Source: Adiantum capillus-veneris
Lineage: Eukaryota > Streptophyta > Polypodiopsida > Polypodiales > Pteridaceae
Assembly: GCA_014529385.2 (NCBI GenBank)
Contig: CM043953.1
Span: 76,218,872-76,282,871 of the forward strand
Length of the DNA stretch: 64,000 nucleotides
Direction of reading: 5' to 3'
Shown here: piece after piece, positions 54,949 to 64,000 of the stretch
Position numbering within the stretch: the stretch's first letter is position 1
Layout of the letters: every line of letters starts with the position of its first letter
Made by a program: the position numbers and the translations under genes
The notes under the pieces: generated by a model
Databases searched by the model: none
What the model was told of the DNA's origin: nothing
Seen by the model: only the letters and a program-made list of their open reading frames with translations

Positions 54949-57657
54949 TGTGAGGTCCCCACCCCGTCGTATCAAACAACGGATCTGATGGTAAACCTGG
55001 TGGCCACTAGATCTATAGCGGAAGCAAACAAAATGGTTCAGGGTTCAACTAGCGGACGATCTCTCATCACAAAGTGAGTCGAGTTCGAGCCTACTAACAA
55101 CGAGATCTAGCTCCACCTTGCAGGGGAAGCGTACTTAACTATCTAGCGATCCTAAGACCCACCTTCCAAGAGGAGAAAAACCCCGAGTGCCTTTTTCCCC
55201 ATGTTTCAGAGGCACGTACTCTCGAGGATTCGCCGCTCTAGGGGCAATGAGTAATACCAATATCGAGTAAGCACTATGGGGACAGAGAGTTCCCGACCAG
55301 TCGGGACCACCCATCTCGTAGGCATTGGCAACCCGAGCCAAGCCCCCACTTTCCACCCCCACACTCACACTTCCTCGTGTGACCTAATTACTACCACAAA
55401 GGTTGTTCAACATAGATATTCCTTGTTTAATTCCGAATCACATGGTTCGTTAAAACAGTCCTTCAACCAGTATTGCAAACAACACCAAGACAGAATTCTA
55501 GTAAAAATTCTACTCAAACTTATTCATAAAAGTTCCAATGTTCTGGAGGTACAACATCCCCCCTCCAGCGAGAGTTCACTCCTCCCGTTGTCGCCTAGCT
55601 TCCCATACAACTAGGTATGTCCACCGCATAGAAAGCACGCCATGGACACTCCCACCGCATAGAAAGCAAGACGTGGGTTCCCACCGCATAGAAAGCAAGT
55701 CGTGGGTATCCACCGCATAGAAAGCAAGTCGTGGATTCTAGAGCCCTTAACGAGGAACTCTGCCCCCTGTGATCAGTAGGGGGGTCAGGACTGATTCAAC
55801 ATTGGAAATAAAATGAACATGCCGAGCTAAATTTTTCCTAGCAGACATTCTTTCCTCTTGCAAACAGCATACCCATCAAACATTACCTTCCTACTTTAGA
55901 GCTTAATGTACAATGATTTCAATGCCGAGGTTTCCGTCGGATTTCTCCAACATGTTTGGGGATATGAGCATTCCTAACTAGCGTATGCAATGTTAATTTA
56001 AACAACTTGAATAAAAATATGATCTACCTCTTCCACTTCTTCATCGATGGCCCGTGAGATGGCCGGTATTTGTTCCTCCATGGGAGCCTTCCCCTTCCCG
56101 TTGACATTGCTCGTTCCTGCCTCGCGATCATGGGCACCACTGAAGCGCGTCCTCTTAACCGGGGCCATTTCTCACTACTTTAAATGATTAGCTTGGAGAA
56201 AGAGCTAAGGTTCACAAGCATCATAACAGTCCAATGGGTAGATTAGTGACATCAATTAATCCCTCCTATATGAGAGTCTAGATTTCTTTCATAAAGCAAT
56301 CATTAAGGATGGCACATAATCCTATGGGAACCGGCTCTAAGATAATTATTCGGCTTACATGATCAAGAATAATTAGGATTTCACTATTGGAATTACCAGA
56401 GAATTGGATTAAGTATGATTAAACTATTTCCTAGCAATTAGATGATGCAGATTTACCCTGTGCATACGTCTTAATGCATAAGAGAAATGAATTCAATTAA
56501 GCTACAATGTTAATGAGTGATTACAATAGTGATTCTCTTCAATCTGCACAAATACTAGCGTACTGATTAATTACTATGCTATCTAGAGAGAGAAGATTCT
56601 GATAATTATGCTCTAATCCTTAATCGAGAGTGAAGAATGGCTGATAATTCAGCTATGGAATGATGATTACATAATAGAGTACGAATAAGGAGAATTTAGA
56701 GAGTAGTCATAGAGATTTTCGACTAGGAATAAGCATAATAGACAAGGAATTTAGATGGTAGAGAAAAAGATTTATAGATGGCATTAATTAAACTGTCGTT
56801 ACGGTGATTAAGAGCTGGTAATCTTCTCGATTTTCTGATCTAATCGAGCTTCTTGAGATGAAAATTCGACAGCACCTCCCTCCTAGCTTCTTCTTCAATA
56901 GGTGTGTGATTCGGCAGCACCTCCCCAATGTATGTGGGTGTGTGTGTATGCACTGTGTGTGTGTGATCATAAGTGTGTGTGTGTGTGTGTGTGTGCAGGT
57001 CTTTAAATAGGCTCCTACAGGCTGAAAATCGATCTGGGTTGCTAAATGCATCTGGGAGCTTCTCCAGTTAAGCATGGCAAGTCCAGTTCTCTGCCCACCA
57101 AGTGTCAGGTTGGCTTGGTTAACTGGTTCTGAGACTGAGTTGCAGGCTTGGCAGCTTTCCCAAGACTCCACAAAGAAGGAGGGCGTCCCCTAGCTGCTAA
57201 AGCTGATCTGGAGTGGCTTGGGACCTATTCCCGCACAGTCCCGTGCCCCCGGTGCCTCCCTGGACAATTTTTAGGAAATTTGGTTCTAGGCTAAAACGGG
57301 TCATACGAGTTGGATTTTGATGCCGTAAATTGCCATACGAAGCTCTAACTAAGGCGTACTGGCCCGAGTACCTGCCATATTTAGCAGCCCCCGGGGTTCA
57401 AAAATGCATTTTTCTCAAATTTGGGGTACAGGTGCAGATTTTCGAGACGGTCGAGACTGGACGGTTCGGGTGACCAAAAACTTACTATTTTTAGAATTTT
57501 TCACAAAAATTATTTTAATTCACATTTTGAAGCTTTATAACATTCTAAACATCATGGCACTGACAGAATCTGGAAAACTGCTAAAAATAGTAACTTATTC
57601 CATTGTATTCATTTCGTGGTACAAGGGTGCTCTTGTGATCGGGTCAGAGACCTTACA
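54949..57657 (-). repeat. Element F LTR copy 3 (5' LTR)
   Basis: 2,709 bp, TGTGAGG...CTTACA followed by CAGCC. Lacks about 70 bp near 56,465 that copies 1 and 2 have (GTGTGAGGAAAAACCAATTC region). (GT)n of 23 bases at 56,973-56,995, minus-strand TATTTAAA at 57,002-57,009, minisatellite at 55,619-55,738. Confidence 0.9.
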
Positions 57658-59028
57658 CAGCCAAAGTACAAAGCAAGGCTTGTTGCCAAGGGCTTTAAGC
57701 AAGAACAAGGCATTGACTTTGATGAAGTCTTCTCTCCGGTGGTCAAGATGACTACATTGAGATGCTTTCTTGCATTGGTTGCCATATTAGATTTGGTGTT
57801 GCACCAAATGGATGTCAAGACAGCGTTCTTGCATGGTGATTTAGATGTGGAAATTTACATGCAGCAGCCAGAAGGGTTTGTTGAGAAAGGCAAGGAAGAT
57901 TGGGTATGCCAGTTGTTAAAGAGTTTTTATGGCTTAAAACAATCACCGAGGGCATGGTACCATAAATTCCACAAGTTTATGCTTTCTCAAGGCTACAAAC
58001 GTAGTGAGTTCGATCACTGTCTATATACAAAGAAGGCTAAGGATGGTAGTTGGTTGATCCTTATTTTGTATGTGGATGACATGTTGATTGTTGGCAAGCA
58101 CTTGGAAGAAATTTCAGCTTTGAAGTCAAAGATGGCAAAATCATTTGACATGAAAGACATGGGTGAGGCAAGTCATATACTTGGTATGCGCATTGAGAGA
58201 GACAGATCAAAGAACTTGATTTGGTTATCTCAAACAGAGTATATTGACAAGGTTTTGCAACGTTTCAATATGGAGAAGGGAAAGGCACTGAGTGTTCCAT
58301 TGCCACCATATGTGAAACTTAGCAAACAAGATTGTCCCGTGTCTGAGGAAGAACAGGCTGAAATGGATAAGATTCCATATGCGTCTGCAGTGGGTAGTTT
58401 GATGTATGCAATGATTGCTACTCGCCCAGACATTGCATTTGCAGTGGGAGTAGTAAGTCGATACATGTCAAACCCAGGAAAGAAACATTGGGAGGCAGTG
58501 AAAGGAATATTGAGATACCTGAAAGCTACAAAGAGTATGCGTATATGCTATGGGAGTCAGGAGCTAAGTGTAAAGGGTTTTACAGACTCAGATTATGCAG
58601 GTGACTTAAACAACCGAAGGTCTACGTCAGGGTATGTCTTTACATTGGCCGGTGGAGCAGTATCATGGCGTTCTAGATTACAAGATTGTGTTACTCAGTC
58701 TACTACAGAGGCTGAATATGTTGCAGCATCAGAGGCATGCAAAGAATCAATTTGGCTTAATCGACTGGTAACAGATTTGGGAATCAAAGAAGAGATGCCT
58801 ATGTTATATTGTGATAGTCAAAGTGCTATACAATTGGCTCGCAATCAAGTTTATCACTCAAAGACAGAGCATGTGGATGTGAAGTATCATTTCATCGGGG
58901 AAATGCTCGAGGATAAGCAACTTCAGCTTGTCAAAGTTCACACCACATAAAATCCTGCTGATCTACTTACAAAAGGACTTCCCTCAGAGAGCTTTGCGCA
59001 TTTTTGCAAGCAGTTAGGTGTAGGGTAG
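57658..59028 (+). pseudogene. Element E: copia reverse transcriptase and RNase H
   Basis: RT resumes after the F insertion: QPKYKARLVAKGFKQEQGID, VVKMTTLRCFLALVAILDLV, HQMDVKTAFLHGDLD, YGLKQSPRAWYHKF and the catalytic LILYVDDMLIVG. RNase H: GFTDSDYAGDLNNRRSTSGY, TQSTTEAEYVAASEACKE, LYCDSQSAIQLARN, VDVKYHF, supplying the D-E-D residues. A TAA at 58,948-58,950 interrupts the end (NPADLLTKGLPSESFAHF continues in frame to a stop at 59,026-59,028). All catalytic motifs are intact, so this copy was active recently. Confidence 0.93.
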
Positions 59029-59106
59029 TACATCAATTCTCTACATCTCTTGTATATTAGCTTGTATAGTAGCTTCTCTCACACTTAAAGTACCACATTG
59101 GAATTT

Positions 59107-59117
59107 AAGTGGGAGGT
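59107..59117 (+). other. Element E polypurine tract
   Basis: AAGTGGGAGGT directly before TGTTGGGGTATAAAG, the classic plant copia arrangement. Confidence 0.9.
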
Positions 59118-59309
59118 TGTTGGGGTATAAAGCCCAATGTGGTCGCCCAGGTAAGTGGGCGGGCCGCCAGGTATGCACACATATTCTTTTGTAAAAACCT
59201 AATAAGAACTCACTATGCTCTACACATTACAGTAGAGCGAGTTCACCATATCGTCGTGCTCTTCTTCTCGCACTCTCTCTCGCGTCGCACTTCCACTCGT
59301 ACTCCTTCA
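59118..59309 (+). repeat. Element E 3' LTR
   Basis: 192 bp, TGTTGGGG...CCTTCA, with GTATAAAG near the start. Complete, unlike the 5' copy. Confidence 0.88.
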
Positions 59310-60110
59310 ACATCTATACTCATCGGCGGCGAAGATCTTCCCATGTACTTTGAGTAGCAAGGGACTTTTAGGTCTTCCCTCAATGATCTCAAAAGGTGCC
59401 TTTCCCGTAGAAGTATGTACAGTGTCATTGTAAGCATACTCTACAAATGGTAACTACTTTTTCCATTGTGAGCGTTGATCTACTTCTGTAACATAAGTCT
59501 TTAGTAGATCGAGTATCGTAAGATTGGATATCTCACTTCGGCCATCCGTTTGTGGGTGATTGGCCGAAGAGAAGTTCAATCTTGTTCCTAGATTTTCAAA
59601 GAGACCTATCCAGAAATTACTCGTCATTCTAGGATCTCTATCTGACACAATGGATGTGGGTAATCCATGGTGTTTGAAAAACTGTGATATGAAGAGAGTT
59701 GCCATTTGGTGTGCCTTAATAGTCTTTTTGATAGGAATAAAATGTGCTTGCTTGCTAAACATGTCGACTATTTTCCATATTCCCGTATTCCCATGGATAG
59801 ACTTGGGTAATCCAAAGATGAAATCCATGGATATACTCTCCCATGGTGAATTTGGGATAGGCAATGGCTGGAGTAATCCAAGTTCCTTCCCCCAATCATA
59901 TTTGGTCTTTTGGCATACTACACATTTTGAAACATACTCTTGTATGTCCACTTTCATGGTAGGCCAATAGAAATACGTCTCTACTCCTCGAAGAGTAGGT
60001 TGAATACCTCTATGCCCCACATAGGGAGGAGCATGGAATTCATACAGAACTTTTTCACGAAGGGAATGGGTAGCACGTAGCCTATTTCCGTGGAGAAGAT
60101 AACCATCCTA
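59310..60110 (-). pseudogene. Element D: integrase N-terminal and core
   Basis: Minus frame: GHRGIQPTLRGVETYFYWPT, YVSKCVVCQKTKYD (zinc half), PWESISMDFIFGLPKS, IWKIVDMFSKQAHFIPIKK, IVSDRDPRMTSNFW, NHPQTDGRSEISN (D, D, E), then FVEYAYNDTVHTSTGKAPFE ending at the E junction. A stop after RSQWKK interrupts it. The remainder is at 39.6-40.06 kb. Confidence 0.9.
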
Positions 60111-60860
60111 CAAGGTGAATGGTTCCTCTTTCTTCCCCAAAGAAAGGGCTGGCATTATATCTCTAAAGTCAGGGTCATTAGCATACTCGTCTATCATAGA
60201 AGATAGGTCATTGTGAGTAGCTATAGACATTGCATTAACTTTTGGTCGTCGTGAAAGTGCATCAGCCACTTGATTGTGCTTATAAATCAATGTGATCAAT
60301 ATGAATATTAAATTGCAAAAGAAAATTTTCCCACCTCATTTGTTTGTCGGAGAGCTTGGATTGCGTCATGAAATACTTGAGACTTTGGTGGTCGGTTCAC
60401 ATAATAAATGGAGTCGCCAAAAGGTAGTGCTTCCATGTGTCTAGGACATGTAGAAAAACTAAAATCTCTTTCTCATGAATGCCCAAGGCTCATTCATCAG
60501 TATTGATTTGTCAGCTCTCATATGCTATGTCATGCCCTTCTTGAAGCAAAACTCCTCCAAGGCAATCACCACAAGCATCACATTGGACCTCAAATGACTT
60601 TGAGAGATCGGGAAGCATGAGGATTGGTTGAGAGGTAAGCTTCTCCTTGAGCTTGTCAAAAGCATTTTTCTCCTTAGAAGTCCATAAATACTTAACGTTC
60701 TTCTTAGTTAAGTCATGTAATGGTCCTGCTACTTGGGAGAATTTTTCTATGAAGCGTCTATAGTATGCGCACATACCAATAAATCTTCTTAGCTCATGTA
60801 GATTCCTTGGGTTAGGCCATGCTTTTATTACCTCTAAGTTTGATAGATCCATACGGATAC
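60111..60860 (-). pseudogene. Element D: RNase H and RT connection
   Basis: Minus frames: WPNPRNLHELRRFIGMCAYY, RRFIEKFSQVAGPLHDLTKK, LPDLSKSFEVQCDACGDCLG, GVLLQEGHDIAYES, then broken pieces (TDHQSLKYFMTQSKLSDKQM, NQVADALSRRPKV). The first catalytic Asp is in QCDAC. Several stops and shifts are present. Confidence 0.85.
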
Positions 60861-61640
60861 CATCTTGAGAGATAATATGACCTAAGTATTGAATCTCTTG
60901 AAGGAAAATTCACTTTTCTTTTGGTTTGAGAGAAAGTTTATTTTCCCTCAATGCTTATGTTCCTCCAAAGACTTGGAGTAGATGATGATATCATCAAAGA
61001 ACACGCCAGTGAATTTGCGGTACGGTCTAAATTTTCTCCATTAGACGATTGAATGTAGCCGGTGCATTAGTCAAACCAAAAGGCATGACTAGATATTCAT
61101 AAAGACCAAACGTTATGCAAAACGCAGTCTTTAAGATATCTTCATCTACTATCCTTATTTGATGATATCCATTCTTAAGGTCAATTCTACTGAAGTAGGT
61201 ATATCCTTGTAGGTTATCAAATAGATCTTCTACCCGAGGCACATGAAATTTGTTTTTGATAGTGATATGGTTTAATGCTCGATAGTCCACACACATGCGG
61301 TATGTACCATCTTTCTCTTGCACTAAAAGCACTGGAGAACAAAAGGGAGAGGAACTAGGCCTCACCATCCCTTTGTCTAGCAGTTCCTGTACTTGCCTCA
61401 TCATCTCCTCTTGTTGAGCTTGTGAGACTCGATAAGGAGGCTTGTTCGGTGGTGAGCTTCCAAGAAGGAGCTCAATGCGATGGTCATCATCCCCTCATTT
61501 TGGAGGTAAGTCCATGGGGATATCATCAATGAACACATCTTGGAATCCTTTTAGAAAATTAGACAAGTCTAACTCTTCTTGATTCCTACCATTTACATTT
61601 GATGAAACATTAGGATCATTTGGAGACTCTTTGAAAAAAA
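60861..61640 (-). pseudogene. Element D: reverse transcriptase
   Basis: Minus frame: [79 protein letters not shown], then after a shift the catalytic GVFFDDIIIYSKSLEEH. The palm and finger motifs are complete. The linker to protease (61,405-61,640) is acidic with stops. Confidence 0.9.
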
Positions 61641-62050
61641 TCATATACGTAGAAGCTGACCTCTTGATTTATCAAAAGTAGGAGAATTTACAAGTAGAAT
61701 AGTGCAACCACGCTCACTAGCATATACATACATATTCTTTCCCCTGTAAGTGAAGTAAATTCTCCTTTCAGGGAACTTCATATTGGCAACCATGTGATCA
61801 AACCATGGTGCCTCTAGGATAACATCCTCATGTTGGAGAGGAGAGATGAAGAAGTCTTCTTTGTCGACATAGCTTTGGACATGAAGCCTCAACTTCCCAA
61901 TCAAGGGAGTAACAGAGGCTTGCTGTCCCTTGAAAGCTGCGTCAGCCGTTACCATATCTCCCATCTCGAAAGCTTGAATGCCCAACTTGGTGGCCAACTC
62001 CGTTGATATGAAATTGTGAGTAGAGCCAGGGTCAAACAAGATGAATGCAT
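61641..62050 (-). pseudogene. Element D: retropepsin
   Basis: 132-codon open stretch starting MFDPGSTHNFISTELATKLG. The active site is D-P-G rather than D-S/T-G. It ends with DVILEAPWFDHM, the ILG-type motif in altered form. Confidence 0.85.
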
Positions 62051-63269
62051 CATGCTCTCTTACCTTTCCCCAAGCATAGGAGAGTGATGAGCATCCTCTT
62101 TTGGAGCTTCAATGGTGGAAGCCCTAGGAGTCTCATTGCAAGTATTCTTCTTGGAGCAAGAACGATAGCTGTGTCCTTGCTCCCCACACTTGAAACACTT
62201 ATGGTCCTTGCGAAAAGCTTCAAGATCTTCAGGAGAGAGTTTTTTTTCACCTTTGTAAACTCCCTTCTCCTTGGACCGATTGTTGTTGTTTTTGTTGTTG
62301 GAAGTGCCTTGGGGAGAATTTTGAGCATTGGTCTTCCCCTTTGCATCATTTTTGCCTTTGTTGTCCATGGGTTTGACATTACGTCCAGCCCCTTGATGGA
62401 AATTGATACGTGAAGCAACCATGGTGTGATGGATTACTTCACTAATAGTACCAGGCCGTTGAGAGTTGATGTATTTGGCTATCTCTTCAGGTAATACTGC
62501 ACAGAATTGCTGTCTTTGCTCGGCAAAGTCTATCTTTTGAAAATTAGTAGCCTTGAGATGTAAATCCCCAAACTTGTCTACATATTTGTGGATAGACTCA
62601 TGAGAGAGAAGCTTCAAGCTGTGCCATTGAATAAGCACTGTGTCCTTTGCATCGCTTGCAAGAAATTGCTTCATGATGGAAACTCGTAGAGTTTTCCATG
62701 ACTTTCGGGCTTCGCCGTTGCCACGAAGGCTTGATTTGCGATTTCCTCCCCTCTTGTATTATCTAGGAGAATATCCATATCTTTTATCGAAAGAGGAGGA
62801 AGGTGAAGATGAAGGAGAAGAGTGTGACCTCTTCCTAGCCCATTTCTTCCTTTGTTTCCTCTCTTCTCTTTCGGAATGACGAGGAGACGCACTGTGTGTT
62901 GATCTTTTCCTCTTGGACGGAGTAGGCGGTCGTCGAGACCACTGTCTTCGTGGAGCCACATCTTCAGAGGAACTTAAATTTTCATTGCTTTCTTGCTCTT
63001 TGGATTCCTCCTCTCGTATGGGAAGAGTCTTCTTTTGGGGGTCTCTTCAAGAGGCCTCATAAGCTCTCTCTCTCCTCTTGGAGAGGAAGGGAAATTCCAT
63101 AAGCACGAATTTGTTGAGTAACTTCGGCTTGCAAAACAGAGTTGCCCAAAGCTTGCTGCAACCTAGTGACAAGATAATTCACAAACATGGGAGCATCGTC
63201 ATTAGTACCTTCATGTGCAAAATCAAAGCTATCAATGTTCATGCTACTCTCTTGATTATTGTCAGCCAT
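62051..63269 (-). pseudogene. Element D: gag
   Basis: Start MADNNQESSMNIDSFDFAHE at 63,269, then an Arg/Ser-rich segment (RPPTPSKRKRSTHSASPRHS) in a shifted frame. The capsid domain follows (SIMKQFLASDAKDTVLIQWH, LSHESIHKYVDKFGDL), then an Asn/Lys-rich linker and a CX2CX4HX4C knuckle CFKCGEQGHSYRSC. At least two frameshifts occur (near 63,060 and 62,760). Confidence 0.88.
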
Positions 63270-63670
63270 GTAAACAAAATTTATGTATGTACTCAGTGTA
63301 TGCTTTGGCAGTTCAAAACCTTAGTTGCCACTCCTCTTAGCCTTTGAAAATCGTCTCTTAAGTATCTAGACCCACGGCTTGAAGTGGTTAATTATAGAGA
63401 GTAGAGGAGTAGGTCTAACATAGCAGAGTTTCCGAGGGCTAGCTCCTTTCGGACTTCTTATGGCTCAATAATGGTAAAGCCGTAGGCAAGTCTAAAAAGA
63501 CTCCGTTATTAAGTCCAAAGCTCTCGAGTATGCACCATACCCCACATATTGGGCTCAACAAAATCGAGAATAGATCTAAGTTTCTACTTACCCTAATATA
63601 ATTAATAACATCAACCATTTATAGGCTACTTAAGGACCTCTCTTCTTAAGCAAGAAAAAACAAACCAAAT
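63270..63670. other. Element D leader
   Basis: Between gag ATG and PBS. No protein-like ORF; unlike A and F there is no leader ORF. Confidence 0.6.
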
Positions 63671-63682
63671 GCTCTGATACCA
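63671..63682 (-). other. Element D primer-binding site
   Basis: Plus strand GCTCTGATACCA, one base before the LTR TG at 63,684; initiator tRNA-Met primer. Confidence 0.92.
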
Positions 63683-63683
63683 A

Positions 63684-64000
63684 TGTTATGAAATTAGCCT
63701 TTTAACTTGAGTTGGAGCGGAAAGTGAATAACATATTGAGCCATTCCTTTGTGTGTAGATGTGGCTTGAGAAAGAAAGTGCTTGGATGGAGAGAGCAACA
63801 CTAACACATTACTTCATTAAAATGTCATGAGCATACTTGTAAAAGAGAGTGAGAGTTAAGAGAAATTGACACCAATAGAGGACCAGATTAGTTGGAGCCG
63901 GTCCCCCCTCCAATAAGCATTTGTACTATAGATTCTTCCATGATGGAAGACTTGTTGACAATATAATTTTTTGTGTTCCTTGAGACCTTCTTGATGAGAT
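63684..64000 (-). repeat. Element D 5' LTR (cut by window end)
   Basis: First 317 bases match 37,715-38,045 closely (TGTTATGAAATTAGCC against TGTAATGGAATTAGCC, small indels), so it is the partner LTR. Confidence 0.92.

Larger units (their letters stand above)
43882..57657 (-). mobile_element. Element F: chromodomain Ty3/gypsy element with three LTR copies
   Basis: TGTGAGG...CTTACA ends with CAGCC duplications. From left: LTR copy 1, 0.3 kb of element 3' end, a 0.11 kb piece of E, LTR copy 2, purine tract, integrase/chromodomain to gag on the minus strand, a leader ORF, PBS, LTR copy 3. The core (copy 2 to copy 3) is a normal 10.5 kb element with 2.7 kb LTRs. Copy 1 and its neighbours form an extra tandem unit. 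The long open polyprotein shows it is among the youngest insertions here. Confidence 0.92.
40061..59309 (+). mobile_element. Element E: Ty1/copia element inserted in D, split by F
   Basis: Order: truncated 5' LTR, PBS, 1.1 kb leader, Gag-PR-INT (41,256-43,881), element F, RT-RNase H (57,658-59,028), purine tract, 3' LTR. Without F it is about 5.5 kb. Integrase before RT is the copia order. It lies between the two parts of element D integrase. Coding capacity is lost through one frameshift and two nonsense codons, all apparently recent. Confidence 0.93.
37715..64000 (-). mobile_element. Element D: chromodomain Ty3/gypsy element, split by E
   Basis: LTR at 37,715-39,217, integrase C-terminus and chromodomain at 39,62x-40,060, the copia insertion E at 40,061-59,309, then the rest of integrase, RNase H, RT, protease and gag to 63,269. 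PBS follows at 63,671-63,682 and the 5' LTR starts at 63,684. The order and the chromodomain mark it as a chromovirus. Left flank is the integrase of element C; the right end is outside the window. Multiple frameshifts make it non-functional. Confidence 0.9.

Overview
The window is almost entirely transposable-element DNA from a eukaryotic nuclear genome. Intact and decayed Ty3/gypsy and Ty1/copia LTR retrotransposons, primer-binding sites complementary to plant initiator tRNA-Met (TGGTATCAGAGC), chromodomain integrases and long GA/CA/poly-G simple repeats all point to a land plant with a large, repeat-rich genome. A fern or gymnosperm is a guess. I recognise no host gene, tRNA, rRNA or CRISPR array.

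Layout. 1-5.0 kb: element A, a minus-strand gypsy fragment (retropepsin, gag, a leader ORF) with an SSR-rich LTR-like block. 5.2-7.0 kb: a second copy of that block, head-to-head. 7.1-9.5 kb: a separate 2.4 kb palindrome whose arms still carry matching ORFs. 9.5-17.3 kb: relic DNA with a plus-strand zinc-knuckle fragment, a decayed ORF and a GA-rich minisatellite. 17.3-28.5 kb: element B, same family as A, split by element X, an LTR element with 156-bp LTRs, GACCA target duplication, PBS and PPT but no recognisable coding domain.

28.5-37.7 kb: element C, a gypsy element with a ~1.9 kb LTR and a long coding region lying after integrase. That region holds a retropepsin-like domain and coiled coils, and is interrupted by a 1.3 kb terminal-inverted-repeat transposon (T). 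37.7 kb to the window end: element D, a chromodomain gypsy element. D is split by copia element E (40.06-59.31 kb), and E is split by chromodomain gypsy element F (43.88-57.66 kb, target duplication CAGCC).

The stack is therefore B<C<D<E<F, with X also in B and T also in C. F in E and X in B are proved by target duplications plus reading frames that resume. E in D is shown by D integrase on both sides. D in C and C in B are seen from one side only. F carries three LTR copies and a repeated piece of E, so a tandem duplication or an assembly error lies at 43.77-50.16 kb.

The most unusual content is the post-integrase module of C, a possibly homologous ORF between the 5' LTR and gag in both A and F, the TTAA/TA-flanked transposon T, and the large palindromes.
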